A DNA stretch of 64,000 bases from positions 122,117,392 to 122,181,391 of the forward strand of contig CAXKWD010000001.1 of the NCBI GenBank assembly GCA_964059195.1. Direction: 5' to 3'. Numbering within the stretch: position 1 is the stretch's first letter; the number at the start of each line of letters is the position of its first letter. Made by a program: the position numbers and the translations under genes. The notes beneath the pieces are model-generated. The model was not told where the DNA came from. It saw only the letters and a program-made list of their open reading frames with translations, and ran no database searches. The DNA is from Ectobius pallidus (taxonomy: Eukaryota; Arthropoda; Insecta; Blattodea; Ectobiidae). Below, in pieces: positions 11,240 to 23,400 of the stretch.

Positions 11240-11894
11240 TCTATATTAATAAAAGGAAGTGTCTGTCTTTCTGTCTGTCTGTCTGTCTGTTTGTCCGCGA
11301 TGACCAGCGAAATCTACTCAACGCAGAGATCTGAAATTTTAAACCTAGGTGGACTGAAGGGTCGGAAAATGAACCTCGAAGCCGGAATTTTAAATTTCCC
11401 TTTCGTTCGTGAGTTATGAGTGAAAAACGGCCAGAAAACGTTCATTTTTTGCGTTTTCGAAGCATCAGTTTTGAGTAATACATTTCAGTGTCAAATCAAT
11501 TACAGTTGGCTTTGGATATTTTCGTCATACCTTCGAAATAAATGCATCGTGATCGCTTGAATGTTGTAAGCTCACGCTGGTCGATTCATTTGTTTATAAT
11601 GTCAAGGCCCGTAGACATATGAAATTTTCAACCTATACGGAAGAGGGATAATCAATATAGGCCTAAATATGGTCAAACATTGTTCGATTTGGACGAAATT
11701 CACTAGGCCTATACAGAGGTTTTCTGGGTCAAGGAACTCGAATCTGAGGTTGCTTTCAGCAGGCGACGCTATATAATCGTGGTATGTAATTCACGTGATT
11801 TAGGTGTTAATAAATATAATGATTTAACTATTATGGTCTTGATTTTTAATTTTTGAAATAATTATCGCGGGCGAAGCCGGGGGTACATTCTAGT
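11240..11894 (+). mobile_element. Non-autonomous Helitron
   Basis: The element begins TCTATATTAATAAAAGGAAG (11240-11259) and ends CTAGT (11890-11894). It lies between an A (11239) and a T (11895), as expected for Helitron insertion. Just before the end is GCGGGCGAAGCCGGGGG, a GC-rich stretch with a GC-GAA-GC core where the family normally has its terminal hairpin. A CTGTCTGTCTGTCTG run follows the 5' end. Rolling-circle Helitrons have neither terminal inverted repeats nor target duplications, and none is seen here. There is no Rep/helicase frame, so it would depend on an autonomous partner. Confidence 0.75.
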
Positions 11895-11944
11895 TTACGA
11901 TATAGATAAAAAGCTTGCTGTCAGTGCTAGATACAAGCAATATC

Positions 11945-12090
11945 GGTTGCCTGGGTGGAAATGTCGGTAAGGCACTGACGTTTTGCCCCCAAATTCGTAG
12001 TTCGATTCTGCCCCAAGTTGATGGCATTTGTGTGTATGTATGCGATCGTGCCATTCACATCGACGGCTTAGTGCACACATATGCTAAGTA
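11945..12090 (+). repeat. tRNA-derived SINE fragment
   Basis: ATGTCGGTAAGGCACTGACG (11961-11980) fits an A-box region, and TAGTTCGATTCTG (about 11998-12010) fits the B box. The body then continues with GTTGATGGCATTTGTGTGTA. It begins about 50 bp beyond the Helitron end. The opposing short frames across it are artefacts. Confidence 0.55.
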
Positions 12091-12400
12091 CAATTTTGTA
12101 TTTAAATGCGTTAAATTCAAATTCTGAAACTCCTGAGGCAAATCTTTAAAGTATGACACATGAAAATGGGAAGTTTACTGTATTTTCTGAAGAGGCAAAA
12201 TGTGGTAAGATACTTTTCCTGTGTCCACATTTGTGAAAACTAGATAACTTACTAAATTTGATTTACGAAAAACTATAGAATTGTACTTATAACACGTGTG
12301 TGCACTAAGCTATCGACATGTAAACATAAAAAACAAACTATGAACACTATGGCAAACAGGTAACGGTTTGTAGTACTTCGAAGTCAACAACAACAGCAGC

Positions 12401-12432
<32 letters not shown>
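12401..12432. repeat. (AAT)n microsatellite
   Basis: About 10 AAT units. Confidence 0.97.
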
Positions 12433-12434
<2 letters not shown>

Positions 12435-12660
12435 TCGATTGAGCATCGAGAAAATGCCTTAGAACATTCAAGAAATACAAATGAAATTACGAAACAATAC
12501 AGCTTTGAAATGTATTATATATAACGTAAAATAACTAAACAAATAGAAGTAAAGAACGTAAATAAAATTTAATGAGAAAATATTTGCAACAAAAAATGTT
12601 TATTGCATTTCTTTATAACATATGACTTAATATCATAAAAAGGGATTTTGATGGAGATTT

Positions 12661-12693
12661 TGATAATAATAATAATAATAATAATAATAATAG
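12661..12693. repeat. (AAT)n microsatellite
   Basis: About 10 AAT units, one interrupted. Confidence 0.97.
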
Positions 12694-14740
12694 TAATCAA
12701 TAATATCACCTGAAGCCTTATAATACAACATTTCCCCTCGATATGTCTAGGAAAAAATCTGGGTTGTGACTAAAAACTTAAATAGAGATTTGGATTTCAC
12801 TGATTTAAGACTGTACTTTTGCTTCCGTACGTAAAAAGACTTCCTAACACAGTTTGTGCTCAGTTCCTTGTGATTGGCCAAGCATGTCTATTCTCCGATG
12901 TAAAATTCATGACGTCACGAGAACGATATTGTCAATCTCTATTCCAGTATACACTAATATATCCATTCAATGATAATATCTCCTGCAACGAAATGATCGA
13001 ATTGCTCTGCATTGTATGTGTTTCGATAATCATCGATACTACGCATGTGATCGATTAGGACAATTGTCGATGTTTATCTGCATTAAGCACGATATCTCGG
13101 TCTAGGGAACATTTAAGTTGTAGGGTGTTACTAATCAAGCAGTTTTGATTTGTGTTGAACTAATTCATCTCCAGTAACATGGACCACTTTGTAACATCTA
13201 GTTTTCAAAAGTCTTTCCTCGTTCACTTTTATCTTTTGAATCTCAATTCGTATTCTGGTTTTTGAAACATTTTATTTCATGTTTATGAGTTCTGGATTCT
13301 GATTATTGAAGTCCCTTATTTGGTCCAGTGATTTACGAACTGTGAATAGGTACAAACTATAATTCTTCGAGTTATTGCCTTTGTCCTTCTTCCTGTCTTT
13401 TTTCCTTGGGGAAATAATGAACCCTTCACGTCTTAATATTTCTTTTTCTTTGGCTGCAGTCCTACAATTCGACAAGAAGCACTTTTGTCTTAGATGTTTT
13501 AATATATCTTTATTTCTACCGTTTTCATTGTAACTTTCCATTTTCATTACAATCGTTATTATTTTAATAATCTTAATACCTCAATCAAAATCCTCAAGTT
13601 CTTCGATTTCTTCATTCTTTTCTAAATCAGTTCTCTCCTCTTTCTCCTCCTTTCCTTCTTGCTTATCAGCTTTTGCTAGGATTCCTTACTATTATTATGT
13701 TCGTATAAAGCTCTAAATAATTATATTCGAATTTATATAAACAACTTTAAAAAGGTGTTTTTACGCTACATTTTAACTGATTGTTCGCGTTTTATCATAT
13801 CTTAGTATTCTATAATTTATATTCTAGGCTATTTGAAATAATCACGAGGATGTAAACAGTGGAAAAATATGGAAAATAGGCATTAAAATAAAGGGCTGGA
13901 CGAAATAAACGTACTTCGGAGATGTATCATGAGAAGTACAAGATATGGACGATAGGACAAAAGGAGGAATACTTCTAAGATCCTATAAACAACACGAGCA
14001 ACTAGGCCTACATGAAGAATAAAATTAAGAACATGAATTTTATCTTTTAAAATCCACATTTTGCATAAACATCGCTAAAATCCATATGGATAAAACGATA
14101 CATTATTTTCTATTCATATAAGATTTTTAAGATAACAGTAATATTATATGACAGGTAGCATTCACATGAGCCAGTATGCGGTGCGAGTCTCGGTTGGTCT
14201 AGTATTCCAGACGCCAGGCTCTTGATGGGGTCTGGTGCAGATAAGGTTTTTATACATGTGCATATGTTTCTGTTTGATTACAGTCCGAATTAGATGTGAT
14301 GTGGAGCAGGGCTGGCTGCTCAACAATATTTCTGTATTTCAGTCACTTCAAGGAGAGTTCTCAAATGAATATGTAACTAAAATAAAGTTAACAAACAGGA
14401 AATTTACTCGGAAAAACGAAATCTTTCTATGTCGGAGGCAAAGAAAAACTGCTTTTCCGATAAACTTCAAAGTGCATGTTAGTTTAAAACAATAGTAGAT
14501 TATATCAAACATTCCAGTTAACAAATGTTTTACTTTTTATGTAGTTTTTACTTTTCTCATTCTTAACTGTAATATTTACGGCGAAATTACAAAAAAAAGT
14601 GAATCCAATAGGTCTATCAATGCTTAGCAGTCGAAAATCTGGTACAATGAACGATGAAAATAGCTTTCAAAAGTGTGTCGTACTTTCAATAAAGTACTAT
14701 AAGAAACATTATTAATTAAATCAGTTATGCCACATTTAAA
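12694..14740. other. No supported gene
   Basis: AT-rich DNA. A 91-codon minus frame at 13272-13547 is lysine-rich and has no domain I recognise. A T/C-rich tract lies at 13590-13670. Frame 14235-14495 also lacks recognisable features. Confidence 0.45.
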
Positions 14741-15060
14741 TATATATGTATGTATATATATACACACACACACTAAACTCCGTGGCGCTACATCCCTGAA
14801 GGGACAAGGTCTACCACCCGACCGCTGCGTCAATTACCATAGGCAGATGGCAGGACTGGGGGCATGTGGTCAGCATGCCGACACCCACGGTCGTTAATGG
14901 TGGTTTCCATAACCGGAGCTGCTACTTCTCTATCAAGTAGCTCCTCAATTTGAATCACGAGGCTGACTGCACCCCGCTCCAGACCTCCCTACCTCACAAA
15001 AGTTCGAAGTATCGGGGATCGAACCCGGGCTGATGGATCTGTAGTCAGCAACGCTGATAT
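14741..15060 (-). repeat. tRNA-derived SINE with (GT)n/(AT)n tail
   Basis: On the minus strand the head contains AGCGTTGCTGACTACAGATC (about 15036-15055) and a B box CCCGGGTTCGATCCCCG (about 15013-15029). The body runs to a GTAGCGCCACGGAGTTTAGT-like 3' part (about 14774-14793) and a GT/TA dinucleotide tail at 14741-14773, which is on the correct side for a SINE. The very 5' end, including most of the A box, is missing. The plus-strand fragment at 15391-15432 carries the missing head of the same family. Confidence 0.65.
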
Positions 15061-15390
15061 GCACGCTTTCAAATACTCCGGGACGGTGTCGAATGGTTTC
15101 GCAGGCTCCCAAGTTTCTTCATCCGGGATGTCTGCTACAGTTCATGATTCGACGAGTGCATGCATGTCTAGAAGCAAGAGGAGGACATTTCGACCATTTG
15201 TTATGAGTTTTGTGTGTTGACCTGTTGTGAATGTACCATTGTGTTGAACAGGTTCGAAGGAGAAAACAAAGGATTATGGGATCTATGTTCATATGAATTT
15301 TTTTCCTTCTTCTTCCTTCTTTTGGTTTACTGTAAGGAAACCATGGCCGAAGTTTGTAAAAGTATTTTTGAAACACTCTGTACATATACC

Positions 15391-15432
15391 GCCGGCGTGG
15401 TCTTGTGGTTAGCGTTGCTGACTACAGATTCG
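15391..15432 (+). repeat. SINE head fragment
   Basis: GCCGGCGTGGTCTTGTGGTT, followed by AGCGTTGCTGACTACAGATT, gives an A box and shares its second part with the minus-strand SINE at 14741-15060. It stops before the B box, so it is truncated. Confidence 0.55.
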
Positions 15433-17431
15433 TACAGAACATATATAAGAAAAGATAATTAAAAGCATAATATTAATTTTGAATATAACTTCCAGAAACA
15501 TATTGTTAGCTATTGCATTTGGTCCAATACTTTCTCTTGAAGACAAAATATAATTATATAAGTTTTAGGAGACCGAACGAATTAATTGTAGATGTTTACG
15601 TTAAAGCTTTCGAATCAGCTTAATGGATTTTGAAGTACTGTATACATAATTGTGTTTCTCGTAGCAATATATAATTTACAAGTGTAGAAAATGTTTGCCT
15701 TGCGACCTTTTGCCTTGATGTTTGTTTAGAACCGTTGACAGGTATGCCCTTAGCTAACACGACTCAGTTTATTTTTAGAAATCCGTAATCTACAGACAGT
15801 ACTTTGCAAATTTGGAAATATAGACTAGGCAACCTGTACAAGGTTATCAGCCAAGGATGTCTACGTCAAAAGTGACCTACCTCAGGAACTTTCCACTTGT
15901 CTTTTGATAGTGAAACTATATGATAATAGACTATATCTCACACTATACCCCTTAGAACGGGTTGGCCATTTAGTGGTAACACCGACATTTATGGATGATA
16001 GTTCCATGATGAAACGGTATAGTATAAGACGCAGTTCACCTACACTAAACGTTTGGAACTGTCAAGACATACAGCATGGAAATGGAATGGAAACTAGGGG
16101 AAAACATACATTCAGGGATTTCAAATAACTCGTAACTGGAAAGTAGTCGTAAGGCATAGCCTACGATATGATATGATATGATAAAGGGGGAGGTTCTATC
16201 GCAGTTTTATCGACCTCCCGCACGTCAGCCTAGAAGCTGTGCAACCCCATTGGAAGATACGATATCTCACTGTTTCCCAAAATCTGTTCCCTAAGACATA
16301 GAAATTGACTTGTATTATTGCCTTTTAACAAAGATGATTGGGCCAAGATTGTTATTAAAGAGTGGAAAGGTAAAATATAACCAAATTTAATTACCTATAA
16401 GTTAAATAAAATCAAGTAAACTGGTACAACAAAATGCCAGATGGAGTTAATAGCCCATACGTATTTCAGAAACTGTTCAGTTTAGACCATGGTTTTTTGA
16501 GAAGTAGGACGCTTAATAAACATTAAAATCTAAAGGAAATTTAAAAAGTGGATGACTTGTACCATCAAGAACTTAAACTTAACTCCATTTAAAATAGAAT
16601 TGTAGGCCACATAAGTATAATTTCAAATACAAATAATTGATAGATTCTCTGTAGACATAAAAAGTAATTATTTATACAATTCAACTATATATCCTATAAT
16701 GCGATATACTGACATATACTAGCGTTGCTGATTCTTGGTATTTCATTAGTACAAACTACTACAAAGCCTACGTTGGATAATTAACCATTTTACCCTTGTG
16801 ATATGTATTTTGGGAACCGTATTGGTTACCACGGTCTACCATGCTAATTAGATACACTCCAGGGTTACCAACTTTGGGATCCGGCACATGGAAAACACTC
16901 TTTTAGTTTAAAATATTTGCACAGTCTTCTGTTATTTATTCTCAAGTGGTATATAGGCGGAGATTTATATACTTCTAACAATTGCACATGATTACTTAAT
17001 AGGATCAGTTTGATAAAAATTGAAACTCTTAACATTCACTCCGCCTTGTTCCATTGCTTCTACACACCATGCCTGGGAGGAGTGCAAATAAGAAGAAAAA
17101 GAAATTCCGGTTACATAAGATTGTATTGTCTTGACAGAAAATTGTATTTCTCACTCTCGTATTACCATACAACCGTTTCGGGGCTGAAGTAAAAAAGAAA
17201 TTCAATATCACTTTCATACTTTCCTTCCCAAAAACCTGGGACATCATGTACTGCGCGCGTAGGACTGAAAATGTTCCCTCCCATTTTGTCTTCTTTTAGA
17301 TGCTTAGGGCCTCTGATAAACATCCCTAGGCCTATTTCTCAACTAATACAAAGCCTACAGCTTTGAGTGACGTATCAGTGGATAGGATTTGTTACCGACT
17401 TCCGATATAGCATACTCACTGGCACACACTT
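15433..17431. other. No supported gene
   Basis: AT-rich DNA. At 16171-16220 a short imperfect hairpin (GGGGGAGGTT...GACCTCCC) follows a (GATAT)n-like stretch. Frames at 15904-16128, 17010-17192 and 17029-17247 have no recognisable product. Confidence 0.45.
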
Positions 17432-17622
17432 ATGCCGGTTGTCGACCAAGAGCTAAGCTAGCTTATCTTAGCTTAGCTCACATACAGTGAGGGATTTCAT
17501 ATACTGTATAGTAATGCCGGATTTCATATGTAGTTTTGTCGGCACAACTACATATGAAATCCCGCACTGTATGTGAGTTAAGCTAAACTAACTTAGCTTA
17601 GCTCTTGGTCGACAACAGGCAT
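17432..17622. mobile_element. Fold-back (palindromic) MITE
   Basis: The left arm begins ATGCCGGTTGTCGACCAAGA (17432). The right arm ends with its near-perfect reverse complement (to about 17622), and pairing continues inward through AGCT/TAGC-rich sequence and CTCACATACAGTG. The centre (about 17510-17562) is itself palindromic (ATTTCATATGTAGTT and AACTACATATGAAAT). Almost the whole ~190 bp could form one hairpin, typical of fold-back MITEs. No transposase and no clear target duplication. Confidence 0.75.
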
Positions 17623-17899
17623 TAATTTGTCCCTGCAATACGACCGCTTATTCTACATCAAAATGTGAAGTGAGAAAATGATATTTTCCATGTCGAGGGT
17701 AGAGAAAGTTATGTGACTGCTTTATTTTCGTGGATTTTATTCTTCAAGAATTATTTTTACAAATGTATTAATTACATCGATAGTATCAGAATTTGTTAAA
17801 GCCCAGTATTATAATATACTTTCCAAAGCCCTATATGAACACCGTAAAGAATACTTTCGTTATGTAAACAATTGACAGCAGAACTTTCTAACTCTGCTT

Positions 17900-18085
17900 C
17901 ATTTCACATTTCCGACTTTTCCCGTGGATTTAAAAAAAAAAAAAAAAAAAAATCTTTCATACAAACCTTGTCCTGACAATTACGAACACAACAAAACAAA
18001 AATCAGCCAAATCGGTCGAGCCGTTCTCAAGTCATGCTCCGTCATACATTTTGGAAATGCATTTTTATTAATATAGATGATTAAT
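17900..18085 (+). repeat. LINE 3'-end-like fragment
   Basis: CAGCCAAATCGGTCGAGCCG (18003-18022) and CATTTTTATTAATATAGATG (about 18060-18079) resemble the conserved 3' tails of several insect non-LTR families, which commonly contain an 'AAATCGGT..AGCCGTT' block and end near ATATAGAT. A poly(A) run lies at 17932-17951. There is no coding sequence, so this is from family knowledge only. Confidence 0.35.
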
Positions 18086-19693
18086 ATTATTATTTATTTT
18101 TATTATTATTTACTATTTATTATTATTATTACTATTATTATTTCACAATTTTTAACGGCTGTGTAAAAAAATAGTGTATGATACATATGGTAAAATTACC
18201 GCTTGATCATAAATACGCATAACAATTACGACATTTTCGTATCGTTTAATGATTTGTGATTTTACAAATACAATAGTTTTCTAATTAGGTACCTGAGAAA
18301 TCAGGTCAACCTTCGTTTTTAGTGTCATATTTTATTTCATGTATGCTTAGTTTTCTGTAATGGCAAAATATTACGACTTATAGCTTAAAATGGAATATAA
18401 AAAAGGAAAAACTAAATAAAGAACCCTTATAAAATTTGCATGTAATATTGTTAGCAATAACAAAACTAACAAAAAAAAGCTGATACAATTAACTATGTCC
18501 AAGGCATTTGAGCCACGGTTCCCAGTGGAAGGCTGGAGTCACTTGGCTGCAAGCTGTTCTCTGAAGTATTAAGTAATTATGTAAGGTAGGAAAAATAGAT
18601 ATAGGCTGAAAAGACTATAGGCTTAGACAATAAAGGCATACAGGGCCTTAATGTCGGCATTCTTTATACAGTATAATGAATGGAACAAAGACTGTCATTA
18701 ATCGTGATAGAAATAGGTTTTTTTTCTTCTTCAGAATTTCTTGACTTATGCTAATAATGTCCTTGAATCGGAACACAAAATGTTATGTCAGGTAAAAGTC
18801 TCACCAAATAGAATATCTATCTAAACTGGAAGTCTAAAAGAACTCTTATCTAAAGTGTTAAATCTCAAGTTTGCTTTTAACCTAAGTTGTCATTTCCTAA
18901 ATTTTATATCCTTCTTTGTTTGTGCCAAGATATAAGTGGACAGGATTTTAGTTAGGCCTAAACGGTGCACGCAAACAGAAATCCAGTTCAGGTGAAGATT
19001 AGAGTGATGTAATGAACGATATACGTGGCCAAGTGCAGTCGTTATGTTCTTCACTTCAATCACAGGACCAGAGATAGTTTCATTCTGATGAGCACTAATT
19101 CCAATGAGTTATTTTTTGGCATAGTATCGTTTCAGAAAAAAATTCTAACAGCTTGGATAAATTGAAAATAATATTTAATATTATAAATATAATAAGTCGA
19201 CTTTAAGGGGCACATTTTAACAAATTTTCGTCGCGATCACGGCTACTGCAGGTGAAAGGTTAAATAGGGTCAAAATGAGGATGTAACGTCAGGGAGTTGA
19301 GTTTGTATGTTCTCAAGAAAGTTGATATTTAATATTTTATAAATATACAAATTTGCAACAAATTTTAACATAACTTAGGCATTTTTAAAATGTACCCAAT
19401 AAAAAAATATTTTATTTCTTCTGGCTTGGCTGTAGCCTATGTAGTTGTACCATAGGCAATTGTTCTACTTCTTAGATAACTTAATTGATCCAGACTAAAA
19501 AAACATTACTTAGAAAATATGTTTTAAAAGGCGTAGACCTATTGCGTTTCCTTTTTCTAGGAGGTATTTTTGCAGATATTTAATGTGTATCACGTGGATA
19601 CTAGGTGTATATATTTTATCAATATTAGTGACAGTTAAATTGTTTTAAATAGTTATAAAAGCAATGCGAGTCGCTTATTTGTCTCATTGACGT
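18086..19693. other. No supported gene
   Basis: AT-rich DNA with irregular TTA repeats (18080-18140). No coding frame. Confidence 0.5.
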
Positions 19694-20062
19694 ATGTCAG
19701 AGAATACACAGGCAGAAGCTTCATGGTTAGAGAGAGATAGGTTTTTGCAGCTTCACAGCCATGTGGAGCAATGTTTTTTGTCGCTTCACATTTGTAGTGA
19801 ACTAACAAAAGAGTATTCAGAGACTGACTTGTTATCTATGCATAAGTTACCGCTTGATAATAGAATAAATTGTCACTCTGATGTATTGCATTTCGTTCAC
19901 AGCATCTATGCAGCGAGTGTAAGTAATGCAAACAACAGCGTCATAAAATCTGATAATAAGTCAGTTATAAAATATTTCTATGCACTTCCAGACACAGCTT
20001 TTGCCGAGTTGACTCGATTTTCGAAAAAGCTTTTCGTATTAATTAATTATAAACTAAAATAA
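19694..20062 (+). CDS. Hypothetical 122-codon open frame
   Basis: This is the longest open frame in the window not assignable to a transposable element. It starts at an ATG (19694) and ends at TAA (20060-20062). The composition is ordinary for a soluble protein: acidic N-terminus (MSENTQAEASWLERD), two cysteines and a basic C-terminus (SKKLFVLINYKLK). I see no signal peptide, membrane segment or known motif. No TATA box, splice signals or polyadenylation site can be tied to it. It could be an exon, a relic of an unrecognised element or chance. It is reported only because it is open and of balanced composition. Confidence 0.25.
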   Translation: MSENTQAEASWLERDRFLQLHSHVEQCFLSLHICSELTKEYSETDLLSMHKLPLDNRINCHSDVLHFVHSIYAASVSNANNSVIKSDNKSVIKYFYALPDTAFAELTRFSKKLFVLINYKLK

Positions 20063-20278
20063 ATAAATAATTGAATGGGAAATCCCCGATTACCGAAGCT
20101 CGGTTAATTGAATGTCATTGTCTGAAGTAAATTTATCTTCTTACACTGATCCCACTCGAATTTCTAGTTCTTCCTAGTTCTAACTTTCTAGTTCTTTTTA
20201 GAACAAATAACGCTTCAACTGTTCTTTTGCGCAAGAACTAAGTGACAACAAATAGTTTTTATTATTTATGATCATAAC

Positions 20279-20345
20279 CAGGGCCCGGATTTTGATAACT
20301 TGCCATCTCTTAACTGGTACATCACGGACGTTGCCCACTTAGTCG
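20279..20345 (+). repeat. Left end of CAGGGCCCGG hAT family
   Basis: CAGGGCCCGGATTTTGATAA (20279-20298), then GCCATCTCTTAACTGGTAC and GACGTTGCC, resembles the left end of the elements at 3961 and 55292 but is more diverged. No right end was found downstream, so this is a truncated relic. Confidence 0.5.
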
Positions 20346-21705
20346 TATGGAATTGTGGAAATGTTTTGTAGTAAATATAGAGTTTTATTATTATTATTAT
20401 TCAAATCCTAGTTTTATTCAATTGCAATTTACAATTTTTCCATTAAGACGACACCCAAATGAGTGGTCGGGGAAGTCCAGAAATGGATATAAATGCAATA
20501 AATAAACAAAACTAATTAATTATTATAAGTTAAACAGAATAAAATAATTAAATTTATTTATAGTAATTATAGGAAGTAAATTTTAAAAAGGTGAAAAATA
20601 AAAATTTATATAGTAAACATAGGCTATTTATTTTCTTAAATTTGTAATTGTTCAGATTATCTAGTAGGCCTAGAGGGTTACTTTTAACAATGGAACCGTA
20701 CAATCTGGTACGAAAGATAGACCTGCAGATGTGAATCGTTTAGGTTCAGTTAAAGGATTTGTTTGGTTTCGTCTTATCGTATAGGGTTGTGGATGTGATC
20801 AAAAGATGAATTTCTATGAATGTAACTTAATAAAGTATATTTATAAACTTGATAGACATTATGTATGTTAAATTCGGAAATATTAATTTAGACAGAGTGT
20901 CAAGATGTCTGTTAAATTCCAAAAATATTAATTCAGATAGGCTATATAGTGAAGAGGTCTAGAAAGACAAGAGGTTCTGCTACATTAACAAACAATAGCC
21001 TACTTTTTAAAATCGCACATACTGTTAATTATTTTGGCCTTGCTGAATAAAGATAGGCTTTACGACGCTTTTTAAGAATAAAGAGGTAGTAATGATAAGG
21101 CCGACAATCCGTATCAGTCAGTAGTCAGGAAACAAGAGCCGGGGTGTGATAGCGATGCAGTCTGTTCCGGACTAACTGATATGATTTGGGACTTCTCATC
21201 CGTTCACTGATCGGGGTCAAAAAAAAGAGGGTGATACTGTAAATAACAATGCATGTTTCACAATTGCTGGAAATTGAAATATTGACATATCCACATGCTA
21301 GTATTCACTGGAGGTGACGGTGTGTTGTTATCACTTGTATTTTTAGTGTTTTATGTGCGATTGGTTCAGAGTGGCCCAGTCATTTTTTATTTTAATTTTA
21401 GAAGTGAAATAATACAGATGGATAAAGCTTGATTATTTACTGCTGTTAGTACTCGGTATAGTAGAGTTTTTCATTGCATAACCAGGCTCATGCAGACCTG
21501 TGCAAATGTTTGCAATTGGTTATGTTAAAAGTAATTAATATAATAAGAAAAACACTCATACTTTGGTCAGAGTCTTTTTCAGACAGTGGAATAGGTAGAT
21601 ATTGTCCGTCCTAGAACTGGCCCTAAAGTAAACAAGTAAATCTGTCTCACTCTAGCACATTATTCTCATCTCGTACATAAGAGTGAGGTAGACTTATACA
21701 GTATA
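20346..21705. other. No supported gene
   Basis: AT-rich DNA with one TAGGCCTA octamer (20665) and an approximate duplication of GTTAAATTC(C/G)(A/G)AAATATTAATT near 20865-20935. No coding frame. Confidence 0.5.
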
Positions 21706-22641
21706 TTATTAAGTGCCTGTATGGTACTTTATGAGAATGTGTGGGGGACGAGAAAATGTCTGTCCGTCAATCCGTCCGTCCGTCGGTGTGTCTGTACGCG
21801 CGATAACTCAAATATGCTTTACCGGATTTTAATTAAACTTGGTATGTACGCGTTTATAATATTCATGGGAAGAACCCTATTGATATTGGACCAGATCGGT
21901 TGACCGGTACCGGAGTAAAACCCAATTTAGTTTTAAAGGCACGATAACTCAAATACGTTTTATCGGATTTTCATGAAACTCGGTATACGCATTTATAATG
22001 TCCATGGAAAGACGTCTATTGATATTGGACCAAATTGGTTGACCGGTACCAGAGTAACGACTAATTAAATTTCAAATGTTTTTTTTTAAATCATGTCTAT
22101 TATATACTAGAATGCCGCATTTCTTATCATGAGGGCTTTGACTCCAATGCAGTCAGATGTTTGTTTATATCCTTGATCAAGTTCAAATTGAGTACTACAT
22201 GAATACTGTTATTTACAGAAGGTACATCAATGTGAAATAATTAGTGGAGTTCTCTGCTACTGATTTTATTTTATTTTTTAATGTTGACATATTTTAATAA
22301 GTTCAAGTTGCAATACATTTAGCTTTGAGAAATAACACTATTCCTTCACATATGGTTATCAAACCAGACAGTTAAACTGAGCGAGATTTCCGAAATAGTA
22401 ACGTCTTGGACTCGTATTCTGGAGCTTCCAGGTTCATATCCCGGAGCCGGCCAATTTGACATGGATTTTTAAGATAATTATGTGAGTGTGCTATTGTCAA
22501 GATATCACAAATCTGTAGTTCTGCTCATGCTGAACGGTTTTAATCTGATTTAAAAAATTTCTGCAAATCATAATTGCAATTATAATTGATTCAACAAAAG
22601 CATTCTAGCACTTTGTTACATCAGTTTACCTGATTTTATTA
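21706..22641 (+). mobile_element. Helentron/DINE-1-like element, copy 1
   Basis: The 5' end ATTATTAAGTGCCTGTATGG is followed by a CTGTCCGTC-type run and two copies of a ~150-bp tandem unit (ATAACTCAAATA..., GACCGGTACCGGAGTAA). A tRNA-like segment comes next (B box GGTTCATATCCCGG at about 22431-22444). The element ends with an inverted copy of the 5' subterminal motif (CATTCTAGCACTTT) and a short hairpin ATCAGTTTACCTGAT before TTTATT. This layout (subterminal inverted repeat, internal tandem units, 3' hairpin) matches Helentron-associated/DINE-1 elements. No coding sequence. Confidence 0.6.
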
Positions 22642-23310
22642 CTTTTGTTTTCGGACCATTTAACTATTTTATAGTAAAGTTAAGTCTAAATGTATTCATG
22701 AATACACTAATATATTTTTAAAAAGTATATTATACTCCACTGAGGGAAAGACATGTCTACGATCTGTGAACCCAAAGTGTACGTTTGATGTTTGGCCAAT
22801 TTTGCATTTTCCCCTTTCTAATCTTTCAGTTCTGAATGCAAAAATGACAGCGATGTCCTTTGTACCTCGTATAAGAGTTTGAACTGGTACGCTTAGTTTG
22901 CAATCTTTTTAAATAGTAACTGATGTCAACGCCTGTTAATGACTAATGATAAACGATCACAGGACAGTATAATTTTCTGATTTTTCTGATTATATGGTGG
23001 CATTTACAATATATAACGTAAATTGCAAGTGTAAGCTAAATGACACAGATCTACTGGAAAACGATGTAGGCCTACGAGCAACAGTTTTATGTGTTTTTGC
23101 ATGGGGCAGACAGTCGTGTAGGAAGTCTGCTTGTAAAGGTTTGCTTACACTATTACCTTAACAAGTCATTCATTTTATTGTCGTCACTCTGTTGTTCGTG
23201 ACAACCGTTTTACAAACTAACACCTTGAACAACAGCTTGTTCTGTAATAAAACTATTGTACACTACCTAGGCTTGTCTCAAGCTCAACAACATTCCACAC
23301 GCCCTCTTTC
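22642..23310. other. No supported gene
   Basis: AT-rich DNA with one TAGGCCTA at 23067. Nothing further was recognised. Confidence 0.5.
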
Positions 23311-23316
23311 TGGAAA

Positions 23317-23362
23317 TGATGACGATGATGATGATAATAATAATAATAATAATAATAATAAT

Positions 23363-23400
<38 letters not shown>
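23317..23400. repeat. (GAT)n(AAT)n microsatellite
   Basis: A compound GAT then AAT run of about 84 bp. Short frames reading poly-Asn or poly-Leu here are artefacts. Confidence 0.97.

Noticed and set aside
13272..13547. 91-codon lysine-rich minus frame as a gene
   Set aside because: No recognised motif, low-complexity basic stretches and T/C-rich surrounding DNA make chance likely.
20279..21220. Complete hAT element starting at 20279
   Set aside because: No right-hand CCGGGCCCTG end or repeat of the left flank was found within the next kilobase.
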